Shown here: piece after piece, positions 52,259 through 61,611 of the stretch
How the letters are laid out: each line of letters opens with the position of its first letter
Position numbering within the stretch: the stretch's first letter is position 1
Assembly: GCA_964577935.1 (NCBI GenBank)
Contig: CAZOAJ010000001.1
Span: 144,556 to 208,555, forward strand
Source of the DNA: JABDGV01 sp964577935
Lineage (GTDB): Bacteria; Chlamydiota; Chlamydiia; Chlamydiales; FEN-1388
Direction of reading: 5' to 3'
Length of the DNA: 64,000 bases
The notes under the pieces: generated by a model
Databases searched by the model: none
What the model was told of the DNA's origin: nothing
What the model saw: only the letters and a program-made list of their open reading frames with translations
Program-made: the position numbers and the translations under genes

Positions 52259-53350
52259 ATGAAGGTGACATCAAACAATACTGTAACTTCTGCCACATTA
52301 CCACGCGATACGATATTTCCTCACATATTCAACTCATTTGCAGATGCGGAAGAAAACTTTGGAAAATATAGCAGGAAGTTTCTTCTCTATGATCAAAATA
52401 TCCCGGGTATATTCAAAGATCATCTTATGCGATTAGTGTCTCCCTATTCAAGCTATCCGGTTTATGGAGGAGAAGATGCAAAATCGATCCGTACATACGA
52501 AGATGTACAGAAGTGGCTTATGCTGAATGGAGCAAAGGGTTCAGATCATTTAGTAGTGCTAGGAGGAGGCACATTGAGTGATCTTGGAGGTTTTGTTGCA
52601 GCAACATACCACAGGGGAATGAAGCTCATTCTTATCCCTTCAACTCTTTTGTCTATGGTTGATGCTTCAATTGGTGGAAAAAATGGAGTCAATTTTTGCG
52701 GAATAAAAAACATGATAGGAACTCTCTATCAACCCGAAGCAATTTTTATCTTTCCAGAACTTTTAACAACACTGTCTCATCAAGAACTTCTTCAGGGCTG
52801 TGTTGAGATGTATAAGCATGCACTTCTTGATAGCTTTGATCATCTTGAACAAATAGAAGAGTTGCTTCGTTGTTGGGATAAAAATCTCCTTGTCAAGTTG
52901 ATTGAGCGAAGTGCAAGGTACAAAGTGAAGGTTGTTGAAGAGTCGGTTGTGAATCCAGAAATACGACATCAACTGAATTTTGGACATACTTTTGGTCATG
53001 CTATTGAAAGTGTTGTATCCCCTAAATGTACCCATGAATGTGCCCATGGCGGAGCTGTTTTTCTCGGAATGATGTTTGAGCTTATGTATGGAGTGCAGCA
53101 AGGTATTACAGATCCAGTGCTTTATGAGAGAATCAGGTCTCTGATACCAATTTTTAAACCCATACTCCCCAAATTGGATCAGCAGTCATTTGAGAGCGTA
53201 TATGGTGCTATGTGTCTAGATAAGAAATCAGCTCATCATGAAGTGCGGTTATTTTGCCTTCGCGATGTTGGGGAGCATTTGGGTTTAGGAGTTGCAACCA
53301 GAAAATCTCTTAAGCAGGTATGGGACACGTATCGAGAGTGGGAGATGTGA
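52259..53350 (+). CDS. aroB: 3-dehydroquinate synthase
   Basis: The 363-residue enzyme makes 3-dehydroquinate from DAHP, the second shikimate step. Typical segments are LVVLGGGTLSDLGGFVAATYHRGM (NAD site), PSTLLSMVDASIGGKNGVNF, and the zinc ligands in QLNFGHTFGHAIE and HGGAVFLGM. ATG at 52259 is preferred; TTG at 52232 is in frame. It is first in the cluster aroB-aroDE-aroA-aroK-aroC, with aroDE starting one base after its stop. No DAHP synthase gene is in the window. Confidence 0.95.
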   Translation: MKVTSNNTVTSATLPRDTIFPHIFNSFADAEENFGKYSRKFLLYDQNIPGIFKDHLMRLVSPYSSYPVYGGEDAKSIRTYEDVQKWLMLNGAKGSDHLVVLGGGTLSDLGGFVAATYHRGMKLILIPSTLLSMVDASIGGKNGVNFCGIKNMIGTLYQPEAIFIFPELLTTLSHQELLQGCVEMYKHALLDSFDHLEQIEELLRCWDKNLLVKLIERSARYKVKVVEESVVNPEIRHQLNFGHTFGHAIESVVSPKCTHECAHGGAVFLGMMFELMYGVQQGITDPVLYERIRSLIPIFKPILPKLDQQSFESVYGAMCLDKKSAHHEVRLFCLRDVGEHLGLGVATRKSLKQVWDTYREWEM

Positions 53351-53351
53351 G

Positions 53352-54749
53352 ATGAATACGCAAATAGTCGCGAGCATCATTCCGGCATCCCAGGAAGAGT
53401 TAAACAGTCTAATTTCAAAGGGTCTTTTGGCAGCTGACTTGATAGAGGTTCGGCTTGAGAATGGTTTTTGGCCTCAAAAATCATTTGATAATATGCCTAT
53501 TATGTTGACGTTGAGAGGTTCTCATGATTATGTGAGGGTATCTAAGTATAACCCGCTTTGGATTGATATCCCGATAGAAGATTGCGATGAATGTGTTCCA
53601 GAAATTCGACAAGCAAGTCCTCAAGTCAAGATTCAGGCCTCCTTTCATAATTATAAAAACTCTGAAGGTGTTCTAGAAGCTATCAAACGAATGAATCGGA
53701 TGGATGTGGATGCGATCAAGATAGCCTGTCGCTGCACGAACGTTATTGAGGTATTAGACCTTGTATTACTTCTGAAAGATCTATCCCTTGAAAAACTATT
53801 GCTTGAAAAACTATTGCTTGAAAAACCATTAACAGTTGTTCCTATGGGGGATAAAGTTTCTTACGGACGTATTTTAGCTGCGATAAGTGGTTCATACTTC
53901 ACCTTTGGTTCTATTGAAGGAAGCCAAACAGCACCAGGTCAAGTTGATATATGTAGCTTAAAAGATCACTACAGAGTGAAAACATCTCAAGATATCTATG
54001 CTCTGATCGGCCATCCGGTTGAGCATTCTCTTTCGCATAAAACGCATAATATCGTGTTCAAATCCCTAGGTATTGATAGCTGCTACATAAAAATCGATAT
54101 GGTTCAATCAGAGGTTGAAAAAGCAATACCTCTTCTTGTCCGAATGGGGCTTAAAGGGGTGAGTGTAACTATGCCTCTCAAAGAGAATTTTACGGACAAG
54201 CCGATAAATACGATAAAATTTCTTCATGGTACATCATATCCGATCAACACCGATGGACGCGCTGTGCAGGAGCTTTTGGCAGAACATGTCAATCTGTCTC
54301 AGTCGAAGGTTCTGATACTCGGTGCAGGCGGCGCAGCGAAGGCAATAGCCCAAGCGTTATCAGATGCTGGATCTTTCGTTATTATCTCGAACAGAACAAG
54401 TGATAAGGCTGAATCGATTGCGGATGAAATAGGTTGTACTACATGGCCATTCGATAAATTGGATGATGTAGTGGATCAGGTTGATATCATCGTTCAGGCA
54501 ACTTCGGTTGGATATCAAGGCATAGGTGACCTGCCGATTTCGGACAGTGTGCTTCGAAAGAATTTGCTTGTCCTCGATGTGATATTTCCTGATGAATCTC
54601 CCTTTCTTAAGCGGTGCCGAAAACTTGGATTAAAAACAATTACAGGAACCGCTATGTGGGTTAGACAGGCCTCGTATCAATTTGAGCACTGGCTTTCTGT
54701 TTCTCCAAAATCAGTAGAACCAATTTTAACTTCGGCAATACATGACTAG
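53352..54749 (+). CDS. aroDE: Fused 3-dehydroquinate dehydratase / shikimate dehydrogenase
   Basis: The 465-residue protein joins a type I dehydroquinase (about residues 1-215) to a shikimate dehydrogenase (about 218-465). The dehydratase shows ADLIEVRLE, the Schiff-base Lys in DAIKIACR, and SQTAPGQVDI. The reductase shows YALIGHPVEHSLSH, KGVSVTMPLKENF, NTDGRAV, and the NADP motif VLILGAGGAAKAIAQAL. The same fusion is known in Chlamydia and plants. In the dehydratase part a 15-bp DNA repeat duplicates LEKLL just before the strand TVVPMGDK, lengthening a surface loop or helix. Spacing to aroB is 1 base, and aroA overlaps it by 8. Confidence 0.95.
   Translation: MNTQIVASIIPASQEELNSLISKGLLAADLIEVRLENGFWPQKSFDNMPIMLTLRGSHDYVRVSKYNPLWIDIPIEDCDECVPEIRQASPQVKIQASFHNYKNSEGVLEAIKRMNRMDVDAIKIACRCTNVIEVLDLVLLLKDLSLEKLLLEKLLLEKPLTVVPMGDKVSYGRILAAISGSYFTFGSIEGSQTAPGQVDICSLKDHYRVKTSQDIYALIGHPVEHSLSHKTHNIVFKSLGIDSCYIKIDMVQSEVEKAIPLLVRMGLKGVSVTMPLKENFTDKPINTIKFLHGTSYPINTDGRAVQELLAEHVNLSQSKVLILGAGGAAKAIAQALSDAGSFVIISNRTSDKAESIADEIGCTTWPFDKLDDVVDQVDIIVQATSVGYQGIGDLPISDSVLRKNLLVLDVIFPDESPFLKRCRKLGLKTITGTAMWVRQASYQFEHWLSVSPKSVEPILTSAIHD
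53787..53827 (+). repeat. 15-bp tandem repeat inside aroDE
   Basis: Two full copies of cttgaaaaactattg and most of a third (cttgaaaaacc) are tandem and in frame, adding repeats of the pentapeptide LEKLL to the dehydroquinase domain. Confidence 0.9.
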
Positions 54750-56010
54750 ACGGCTTTTACCGACCTCTTTTCAGGGAACGATTGTGCTGCCTCCATCAAA
54801 GTCTCATACCATGAGGGCGCTTCTGTTAGCATCAATGGCTAAAGGAAGCTCTGAAATTCAATATCCTCTGGATTCTCCTGACACCAATGCCATGCTCACG
54901 GCAATTTCAGCGTTTGGAGCTTCAGGAGTTCGAGAAAAAAATCAGATTCTTGTTAAAGGGGTTGGAGCCGTTCCTGATAGGCTTAAAGCTTCTGTTATTG
55001 ATGCAGGCAATTCAGGACAAGTACTACGGTTTGCAAGCAGTTTTTATGCTCAAGCAAAAACACCAGTGGTTATCACAGGAGACCATTCTCTTAGAACTCT
55101 GCGCCCTTGTGCGCCGTTGCTTTCAGCTCTTCGACAGAGGGGGGCATTTGCTTGCTCTCTTTCTCGAACCCAATCAGCACCTATTTTAATTCAAGGGCCC
55201 ATTAACCCTGGATTTTGTAGAATAGATGGTCAGGATTCTCAGCCTGTGTCTGCTCTTTTGATGGCTCTTCCCTTTTTAAAAGGTGAGTCATTCATTCAGG
55301 TGGATAACCTAGGAGAAAAACCTTGGATTAACCTGACACTCGATTGGATGAAGAGGGTTGGATTAAGGTATGAGGAGCACTCAAATGGTTTTTATTTGCC
55401 CGGAAGTGACTCGATTGAACCCTTTTTAAGGCATATTCCTGGCGATTTAAGCGCTCTTGCATTTCCGCTTGTTGCTTCTCTGATTACGCCGTCTGAGATT
55501 TCAATTTCGGGGGTCGATTGTTCAGATGTTCAGGGCGATAAAGAGATTATCGATGTTTTGAAAGCTATGGGCGCTCAGATTGAGCATGATGCAGAGCGTC
55601 ATATGCTTCATGTAAAAGGCGTGCAGAAACTTCACGGTATTTCTGTTGATATGAACAAGTTGATTGATGCAATTCCGGCTCTTGCAGTTTTGTCTTGCTT
55701 TGCGGAAGGTGAAACGCACTTATATGGAGCTTCTATAGCTCGAAAAAAGGAATGTGACCGTCTTCACGTTATGAGGTGTGAGCTTGAAAAGATGGGGGCA
55801 GACATTGAAGAACTTTCGGATGGTCTTCTGATTCGTGGGAAAGGATATTTGCATGGAGCCCGTCTGAATGGACATGCAGATCATCGCGTGGTTATGGCTT
55901 TAAGCTGCGCTGCATTTGCGGCCCAAGGAGAAAGTTGTATAGACGGAAGTGCCTATGTGGCTAAGAGTTTTCCAGATTTCTTCGAGCAGTTTGAGAGAAT
56001 TAAGAGATGA
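54742..56010 (+). CDS. aroA: EPSP synthase (3-phosphoshikimate 1-carboxyvinyltransferase)
   Basis: The 422-residue enzyme joins shikimate 3-phosphate and phosphoenolpyruvate. Visible motifs are LPPSKSHTMRALLLASMA (phosphate binding), IDAGNSGQVLRFASSF (class-typical AGNSGQ), GDHSLRTLRPCAPLLSAL, DQDSQPVSALLMALP-like sequence, and GHADHRVVMALSCAAF. AGNSGQ in place of AGNAGT and SLRTLRP in place of SMRxRPM show that it belongs to a divergent group, as in chlamydiae. It overlaps aroDE by 8 bases and aroK by 4. Confidence 0.95.
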   Translation: MTRRLLPTSFQGTIVLPPSKSHTMRALLLASMAKGSSEIQYPLDSPDTNAMLTAISAFGASGVREKNQILVKGVGAVPDRLKASVIDAGNSGQVLRFASSFYAQAKTPVVITGDHSLRTLRPCAPLLSALRQRGAFACSLSRTQSAPILIQGPINPGFCRIDGQDSQPVSALLMALPFLKGESFIQVDNLGEKPWINLTLDWMKRVGLRYEEHSNGFYLPGSDSIEPFLRHIPGDLSALAFPLVASLITPSEISISGVDCSDVQGDKEIIDVLKAMGAQIEHDAERHMLHVKGVQKLHGISVDMNKLIDAIPALAVLSCFAEGETHLYGASIARKKECDRLHVMRCELEKMGADIEELSDGLLIRGKGYLHGARLNGHADHRVVMALSCAAFAAQGESCIDGSAYVAKSFPDFFEQFERIKR

Positions 56011-56525
56011 AGATCGGCTTTATTGGATTTCAGGGCGTTGGTAAAAGCGTTATGGGCAAGCAGGTTGCAGACATTTTAGATGTTCCACATATTGATTTAG
56101 ACCTTGAGATTGAATCAGAGCTCAATCACCCTATTCGAGATGCTTACAAGAAACTTGGATCTGAACAGTTTAGAGAAGTTGAAAATCGAGTTTTTGAACG
56201 TGTAAAAAGAGATAATATTATTGTTTCTTTTGGGGGTGGAGCACTTTTGCCAATTACGCGTTCATGTGATGAATATTATCATATCTATCTCTATCGACCC
56301 TACGAAGAGCTTTTTGAAGAGCTTTCAAAACGAATTCAGAAAGGCAGCATTCCTTTATGGCTACCTCCAGGCGACATAGAACAAAATTTTAGTTTGATAT
56401 GGAATGAGCGCCATTCGGTATATTCTCAAAGCGCCTCCTCGATTGTATATGCGCGAGATGGTTCTTTGGATAATCAGGCATTGAAATTAGCTGCGGAGCT
56501 GCGAAAGCATTATGGCAAGCAATAG
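56007..56525 (+). CDS. aroK: Shikimate kinase
   Basis: The 172-residue kinase has Walker A GFQGVGKSVMGKQ, the shikimate-binding Asp and neighbours in PHIDLDLEIES, the Arg in FREVENRVF, VSFGGGALL (Walker B-like), and the lid with WLPPGDIEQNF. It phosphorylates shikimate. Overlaps of 4 bases with aroA and 14 bases with aroC indicate translational coupling. Confidence 0.93.
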   Translation: MKIGFIGFQGVGKSVMGKQVADILDVPHIDLDLEIESELNHPIRDAYKKLGSEQFREVENRVFERVKRDNIIVSFGGGALLPITRSCDEYYHIYLYRPYEELFEELSKRIQKGSIPLWLPPGDIEQNFSLIWNERHSVYSQSASSIVYARDGSLDNQALKLAAELRKHYGKQ

Positions 56526-57612
56526 CTTTGGAACAATTTTTCGTATCACCACCTGGGGTGAGTCTCATGGGCAAGCTATTGGAGTCGTTATTGACGGATG
56601 CCCTTCAGGCGTTGATATTTCCTCTGAAGAGGTTAATTATGCACTTCATGAGAGATCTCCAGGCACAACTCCATTTGTTTCGAAAAGAAAAGAAAAAGAT
56701 GAAGTTGAGATTTTATCGGGGATTTACCTTGGTAAAACCACAGGGGCTCCAATATCAATGGTCATTCGCAATACCGATTGTAAATCAGAGCATTATGATC
56801 CTATTCAGCATCTTTTGAGACCAGGGCATGCAGGGTTTTCGTACTTGAAAAAGTATGGCATATACGATCATCGAGGCGGTGGCCGTGCATCTGCTCGTGA
56901 AACGGCTTGTAGAGTTGCAGCATCTGTAATTGCAAAGAAAATACTTGAAAAATTTGGGGTTCGAGTTTGTGCATACCTATCTACAGTTGGGTCTAGTACG
57001 TATTCTTTTTCTGGTAGCCTAGATGATCTAATTATTCTGAGGAAATCAAGTTCAATTTTTTGTCCTGATCGTCAAACGGAAATGGAAATGGTTTCCATTT
57101 TGGAAGAGTGTCTTACAAAGGGTGATTCTATTGGAGGACAGGTGTCAGCAATAGCTGAAGGAATTCCTGCAGGCCTTGGTGATCCTATCTATGACAAACT
57201 TGATGCTCGTCTTGCCTACGCAATGATGGGTCTTCCTGCTTCAAAAGCATTTGAAATTGGTCAAGGAGTCTATTCAGCATCTTTGCATGGATCTGCTCAT
57301 AACGATTCTTTTCAAGTTCGAGATGGATCTGTGAAAACTTCATCAAATCATTCAGGTGGTGTGCTCGGAGGTATTTCAACCGGAGATCAATTGCAAATTT
57401 GTGTGACCTTTAAACCAACATCCTCGATTCGTACAGAGCAGAAAACAGTAAGCATGCATGGAGAAGAATCGGTGTTGAAGCTTCCTGAAGGATCACGTCA
57501 TGATCCATGCGTTGCAATACGGGCGGTTCCTGTTGTGGAGGCAATGCTTGCTCTTGTGCTTGTTGATGCGCTGCTTTTGCAGAATGCGTCAAAATTACAA
57601 TGGAGTGAGTAA
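56512..57612 (+). CDS. aroC: Chorismate synthase
   Basis: The 366-residue enzyme forms chorismate from EPSP with reduced FMN. Signatures are FRITTWGESHGQAIGVVIDGCPSG at the N-terminus, RPGHAGFSYLKKYGIYDHRGGGRASARETACRVAA, and NHSGGVLGGISTGD. It completes the cluster. Chorismate could feed folate through the pabA-like gene in the window. Its final 18 bases overlap, tail to tail, the end of the minus-strand lipoprotein gene. Confidence 0.96.
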   Translation: MASNSFGTIFRITTWGESHGQAIGVVIDGCPSGVDISSEEVNYALHERSPGTTPFVSKRKEKDEVEILSGIYLGKTTGAPISMVIRNTDCKSEHYDPIQHLLRPGHAGFSYLKKYGIYDHRGGGRASARETACRVAASVIAKKILEKFGVRVCAYLSTVGSSTYSFSGSLDDLIILRKSSSIFCPDRQTEMEMVSILEECLTKGDSIGGQVSAIAEGIPAGLGDPIYDKLDARLAYAMMGLPASKAFEIGQGVYSASLHGSAHNDSFQVRDGSVKTSSNHSGGVLGGISTGDQLQICVTFKPTSSIRTEQKTVSMHGEESVLKLPEGSRHDPCVAIRAVPVVEAMLALVLVDALLLQNASKLQWSE

Positions 57613-58434
57613 TTGAGTAGAAGAATGATTTGATAGAACACGTCTCTTGAGAAGTGTAGAACTATCCCAGTCATACTTGACTTGAAGACAATTTGCATCA
57701 GCCTCATCGAATGAATGTATAGTTACTATTCCTTCTCCTGTATTAATTCCCTCGATTTTCGGAAGAACCCATTCAAAGCCTCGCCCCATGCTATCAGTTT
57801 GAATAGATCCCGTAGTTGTTTTTGCATTAACTTCGAGGGTATAGGGGATCTTTGCTTGAGGAGGAAAGCCTGATATGCGAATTTCAATCCAGTTTCCTCC
57901 GACTTCTTTTTTTATGACTTCAAGTTTTTGTTCGTTTTCAGTCGCTATAATAGGTTCATAAATATACGAGCATCCTTTTCGAAACTCGCAATCAACTCCA
58001 AGAAGATACCAATCAGTTTGAAACCCTGGATTTTTGGGTAGATGTATGGTTTGGGGAGTTCTTAGTTTTGAACTGCCGGCCTCAAACAGTAAATTGCCTT
58101 CGGAATCAGTCTCACAATCAAGCGAAAATTCAGGAGTCTTGAGATCTCCCGTATTCGGTGAAAAGAGCGTGAATTTCTCATTAGGGGGAAGGTTCGAAAA
58201 ATCAAATGCGAGATAAATTCTTTTTTCCGGTAGATCTTCCGTTCGAACCAGTTTGATATTGATTTCCGAATTATCCGAATAAAGATCTGTAAAGAGGGCT
58301 TGAGCTTTTGCTGCACGATTAGCGTCGTCTAAGCTTGAATATGTTTTGTGCTCAGCACAAGCTGTAAAAAATAGAAAAAAAAGCAGCCAAACCAACAAGA
58401 CCGATTGTCTTTGTTTATTTATGAAAATGTACAT
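57595..58434 (-). CDS. Lipoprotein of unknown function
   Basis: The 279-residue protein begins MYIFINKQRQSVLLVWLLFF and has the lipobox FFTAC (Cys26). The mature part looks all-beta, with Ig-like alternation (LAFDFSNLPPNEKFTLFS, WIEIRISGFPPQAKIPYTLEV) and a repeated 'LPPN/FPPQAK' turn, suggesting two related beta-sandwich domains. No catalytic motif is seen. The 3' end overlaps aroC by 18 bases. It is divergent from the small lipoprotein gene at 58649. Confidence 0.78.
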   Translation of the reverse strand: MYIFINKQRQSVLLVWLLFFLFFTACAEHKTYSSLDDANRAAKAQALFTDLYSDNSEINIKLVRTEDLPEKRIYLAFDFSNLPPNEKFTLFSPNTGDLKTPEFSLDCETDSEGNLLFEAGSSKLRTPQTIHLPKNPGFQTDWYLLGVDCEFRKGCSYIYEPIIATENEQKLEVIKKEVGGNWIEIRISGFPPQAKIPYTLEVNAKTTTGSIQTDSMGRGFEWVLPKIEGINTGEGIVTIHSFDEADANCLQVKYDWDSSTLLKRRVLSNHSSTQLLTPL

Positions 58435-58648
58435 ATCGGTATCCGGTAGTAGATCTAGTGGCAGAACAAACTAGTTTTAGCGAAAGCAATTTTCTCAAGT
58501 CAAGGAAATCATATCTAAAATTGGTCGTATGAACATCGCTTTTGATGCCTAAATGGGCACTTATAATTGATAAAGTGAATTCTCTGATTGCAGAGAAGTT
58601 GAAAGAGCGGTATTGGTCATGAAAGAATTTTTTTGGAGGAGACATCCC

Positions 58649-59020
58649 ATGAAATCGAAATCCGTTGTTTTTGGGCTAGCATTGCTTCTTAGTACATCTT
58701 GCCAAAATCGTGATTCAACAGGTCCTGTTGAAATTCAGAAACAGCCCAATAGCGCTGAGCAATTGAACGTAGAGGTTCCCTCAAACATCACCGATATTGA
58801 CAACGAAATCAAAGACTTTGAGCAAAAGAAAAAGACTTTTCAGATGCGTGCAGCATTTTGTTCAGACAAGGCTGAGAGAATGCTGACAGTTGACTGGCTT
58901 TCTTATCGTCAGTCAGCATTGGAAGCTCAGAGGTATAATGGACTTGTTCAAGAAATCGATCAACAAATAAACTTGCTGAAACAAAAACGACAACAACTGT
59001 TATCCCAGCAGAATAAATAA
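58649..59020 (+). CDS. Small lipoprotein with coiled coil
   Basis: The 123-residue protein starts MKSKSVVFGLALLLSTSC with lipobox STSC. The mature part has two long helices likely to form coiled coils (NEIKDFEQKKKTFQMRAAF and QEIDQQINLLKQKRQQLL). GGAGGAG seven bases before ATG at 58649 fixes the start; an earlier in-frame TTG at 58613 lacks such a site. Its stop overlaps the pncB start by one base, so it heads a pncB-pncA-sufE transcript. Function is unknown. Confidence 0.8.
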   Translation: MKSKSVVFGLALLLSTSCQNRDSTGPVEIQKQPNSAEQLNVEVPSNITDIDNEIKDFEQKKKTFQMRAAFCSDKAERMLTVDWLSYRQSALEAQRYNGLVQEIDQQINLLKQKRQQLLSQQNK

Positions 59021-60486
59021 TGATTCAAATCACTGATACGCCTCTTCTTACCGATTTTTATCAAATTACTATGGCCTACGCCTACTGGAAGAAGGGGCTT
59101 TCAGACAAGAAAGCAGTGTTTCATTCCTTTTTTAGAAGACCACCCTTCAAGGGTGGTTTTACTATAGCCTGTGGTCTTGAGCAGCTTTTACGCTATTTGG
59201 ATACGTTTCATTTTTCTAAAAGTGATCTTGATTATCTAGCACAACAAAAAAGTCCTTCCGGAAGGCCTCTTTTTGAGGAAGCTTTCTTAAAAATGCTCGA
59301 AGACTTGCGTTTGAGTGTTGATATTGATGCTGTTGAAGAAGGTACGGCACTATTTCCTTATGAGCCAATGGTACGAGTGTCGGGCCCTTTGCTTCAATGT
59401 CAGCTGCTTGAGTCACCTCTACTCAACTTAATGAACTTTCCAACCCTTATTGCTACGAAGGCCGCTCGAATTCGCCTGGCTGCGGGCAATGATAAGATTA
59501 TGGAGTTTGGTCTTAGAAGAGCGCAAGGAGTTGATGGGGCTTTGACTGCAAGCAGATCTGCTTTCATAGGAGGATGCGATTCTACCTCTCATGTATTAGC
59601 AGGAAAAATTTTTGGAATTCCTGTTCAAGGCACCCATGCTCATAGCTGGATTATGTCGTTTGAGGATGAAGAAGAAGCTTTTACAGAATATGCAGAAGTT
59701 TTCCCAGATCGCCCATTCTTTCTTGTTGATACCTATAATACAATTGAAGGAGTTAAAGGAGCAATTCGAGTCGCTTTAAGGCTAAAAAGCCGTGGTATTG
59801 CAATTGGCGGTATTCGGCTTGATTCAGGAGATTTGGCTGCCTTGAGTATTGAAGCGCGACGCCTTCTCGATGAAGCCGGATTAACCGAGGCTAAGATAAT
59901 TGCAAGCAATGAGCTTGATGAGGTTGTGATCTCTGAGCTTAAGCATCAGGGGGCTCAGATCGATATATGGGGAGTTGGAACAAATCTCGTTACAGCCAAG
60001 GACCAGCCAGCTTTAGATGGAGTATATAAAATCTCTGCTATAGAGGATGGTGAGGGTAAATTACGATATATTCTAAAGCTTTCTGAACAGCTAGCCAAAG
60101 TTTCCAATCCGGGTGTTTTAGATATTCTTCGCTTTACAGTTGATGGCCGGATAGAGAGTGATATTATCTTTGATACGCTTTTGGGTATGCCAAATCCACA
60201 AGCAAATATCGATCCATTTGACCCTTCAAAGCAGATTAACATTCCAAAGAATGCAATCGCTCAAACGTTATTAAAGCCTGTTGTACGTTCTGGAGTTCGT
60301 GTTTATACTTCTCCTTCGCTTCAAACGATTCAAAAAAAAACGCTTGAAACTCTTCAGCATCTTCCTAAGGGTGTGAAACGGTTTTTAAATCCACAAATCT
60401 TTCCCGTGGCGATGGAAAAACAACTATTTCTTATAAAAACAGAGCTTATGAGATCTATTAGATCAAGACGGGGAGGTCTTGTCTAA
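59020..60486 (+). CDS. pncB: Nicotinate phosphoribosyltransferase
   Basis: The 488-residue enzyme makes nicotinate mononucleotide from nicotinate and PRPP. Recognisable segments are LLTDFYQITMAYAYWKKGL at the start, FRRPPFKGGFTIACGLEQLL, RRAQGVDGALTASRSAFIGGCDSTSHV with the conserved His-containing GTHAHSWIMSF, IGGIRLDSGDLAALS and IWGVGTNLVT. Length fits the longer, eukaryote-like PncB group. It is followed at once by nicotinamidase, so nicotinamide can be recycled to NAD through the two enzymes. Confidence 0.95.
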   Translation: MIQITDTPLLTDFYQITMAYAYWKKGLSDKKAVFHSFFRRPPFKGGFTIACGLEQLLRYLDTFHFSKSDLDYLAQQKSPSGRPLFEEAFLKMLEDLRLSVDIDAVEEGTALFPYEPMVRVSGPLLQCQLLESPLLNLMNFPTLIATKAARIRLAAGNDKIMEFGLRRAQGVDGALTASRSAFIGGCDSTSHVLAGKIFGIPVQGTHAHSWIMSFEDEEEAFTEYAEVFPDRPFFLVDTYNTIEGVKGAIRVALRLKSRGIAIGGIRLDSGDLAALSIEARRLLDEAGLTEAKIIASNELDEVVISELKHQGAQIDIWGVGTNLVTAKDQPALDGVYKISAIEDGEGKLRYILKLSEQLAKVSNPGVLDILRFTVDGRIESDIIFDTLLGMPNPQANIDPFDPSKQINIPKNAIAQTLLKPVVRSGVRVYTSPSLQTIQKKTLETLQHLPKGVKRFLNPQIFPVAMEKQLFLIKTELMRSIRSRRGGLV

Positions 60487-61158
60487 ATGAATGAGACCAA
60501 ATCGCCTCTATTTGATTACGCAAAAACAGCACTTCTGATTGTTGATGTAGAAAACGATTTTATGCCTTGGGGTGCACTCCCTGTACCTCAAGCAGACTCT
60601 ATTATTCCAATTATTCAAAGGCTTTTTACATTGCCTTTTAAGGTCAAAGTTGCCGTGCGCGATTTTCATCCTATTGGCCACTGTAGCTTTGCTTCAAGAT
60701 GGAATAGGAGAGCTGGGGAGTCGGTTGTGATACATGGTATAGAACAAAAATTATGGCCAGATCACTGTGTCCAAAATACTTGGGGAGCAGAACTTGCTCC
60801 AGGTGTTGCAGATCTTTGTTTCGATAGAAAGTTCAATAAAGGGACAGATATCGATATAGATAGTTATAGTGCGTTTTTTAATGCCGAAAAAGCTCGTTCA
60901 ACAGGAGTTGATGCCTACTTCAGAGAACATGAAATTACAACAATCGTACTGCTTGGACTCACGTTAGAGTATTGCGTATCCAGTTCCGTATTGCATGCCC
61001 TTGATCTTGGATATAAGGTGTATCTTGTTCAAGATGGAATTCAAGCTATTTCAAAGAGCTCTTCACTTGCTCAAAACACAATTGATACAATCGAGTGCCG
61101 AGGAGGTATATTCATCTCTTCTCAATCCCTCAATCCATTCTATGCAGGTGCTATTTAA
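60487..61158 (+). CDS. pncA: Nicotinamidase
   Basis: The 223-residue isochorismatase-fold enzyme deaminates nicotinamide. The catalytic Asp is in LLIVDVENDFMPWGALPVP, the Lys in DRKFNKGTDIDIDSYSAFF, and the Cys in LLGLTLEYCVSSSVLHAL. The metal-binding Asp-His is near VRDFHPIGHCSF. It starts directly after the pncB stop codon. Nicotinamide is released by host and bacterial NAD-consuming enzymes. Confidence 0.95.
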   Translation: MNETKSPLFDYAKTALLIVDVENDFMPWGALPVPQADSIIPIIQRLFTLPFKVKVAVRDFHPIGHCSFASRWNRRAGESVVIHGIEQKLWPDHCVQNTWGAELAPGVADLCFDRKFNKGTDIDIDSYSAFFNAEKARSTGVDAYFREHEITTIVLLGLTLEYCVSSSVLHALDLGYKVYLVQDGIQAISKSSSLAQNTIDTIECRGGIFISSQSLNPFYAGAI

Positions 61159-61595
61159 TGTTTGATTCTTGCATGAGTAAACAAGATCAAGTCAAATCGA
61201 TGTTTCAAGCATGTGTCAATCTAGAAGATCGCTATCAGATGATTATAGATATGGGAAAGAAACAGAGTTCGCTGGATCCGCATGAAAAAACAGAGCTTAC
61301 ACGTGTCCAAGGATGCCAAAGTAACATGTTTGTGAAGTCATTTCTTCGAGATGGCCTTTGCATTTTTGAAACCGAGTCGGACGCATTGATTTCTGCAGGA
61401 CTTGGTGTGTTATTGACTATGGTTTATTCTGGAGAGCCTCCAGAAGCCGTTCTTAAATGCCCCCCTCTTTATCTTGATGAATTGAATATTCGAGCGTCCC
61501 TTACTCCCGGCCGAGCAAACGGTCTTGCGAGCCTCTACATCCGAATGAAGCAAGAAGCTTTAAAGATGTATGTCGAGCAAAGCAAAAAAGTTTAA
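61158..61595 (+). CDS. sufE: SufE-like sulfur acceptor protein
   Basis: The 145-residue protein is a SufE/CsdE homologue, which takes persulfide sulfur from a cysteine desulfurase. The conserved Cys lies in RVQGCQSNMFVKSF, and ALISAGLGVLLTMVYSGEPPEAVL and LTPGRANGLASLYIRMK complete the family pattern. ATG at 61158 overlaps the pncA stop by one base; ATG at 61173 is an alternative. The link with NAD salvage is probably only operonic convenience. Confidence 0.9.
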   Translation: MFDSCMSKQDQVKSMFQACVNLEDRYQMIIDMGKKQSSLDPHEKTELTRVQGCQSNMFVKSFLRDGLCIFETESDALISAGLGVLLTMVYSGEPPEAVLKCPPLYLDELNIRASLTPGRANGLASLYIRMKQEALKMYVEQSKKV

Positions 61596-61611
61596 GGGGG
61601 TGCTCTATTCT

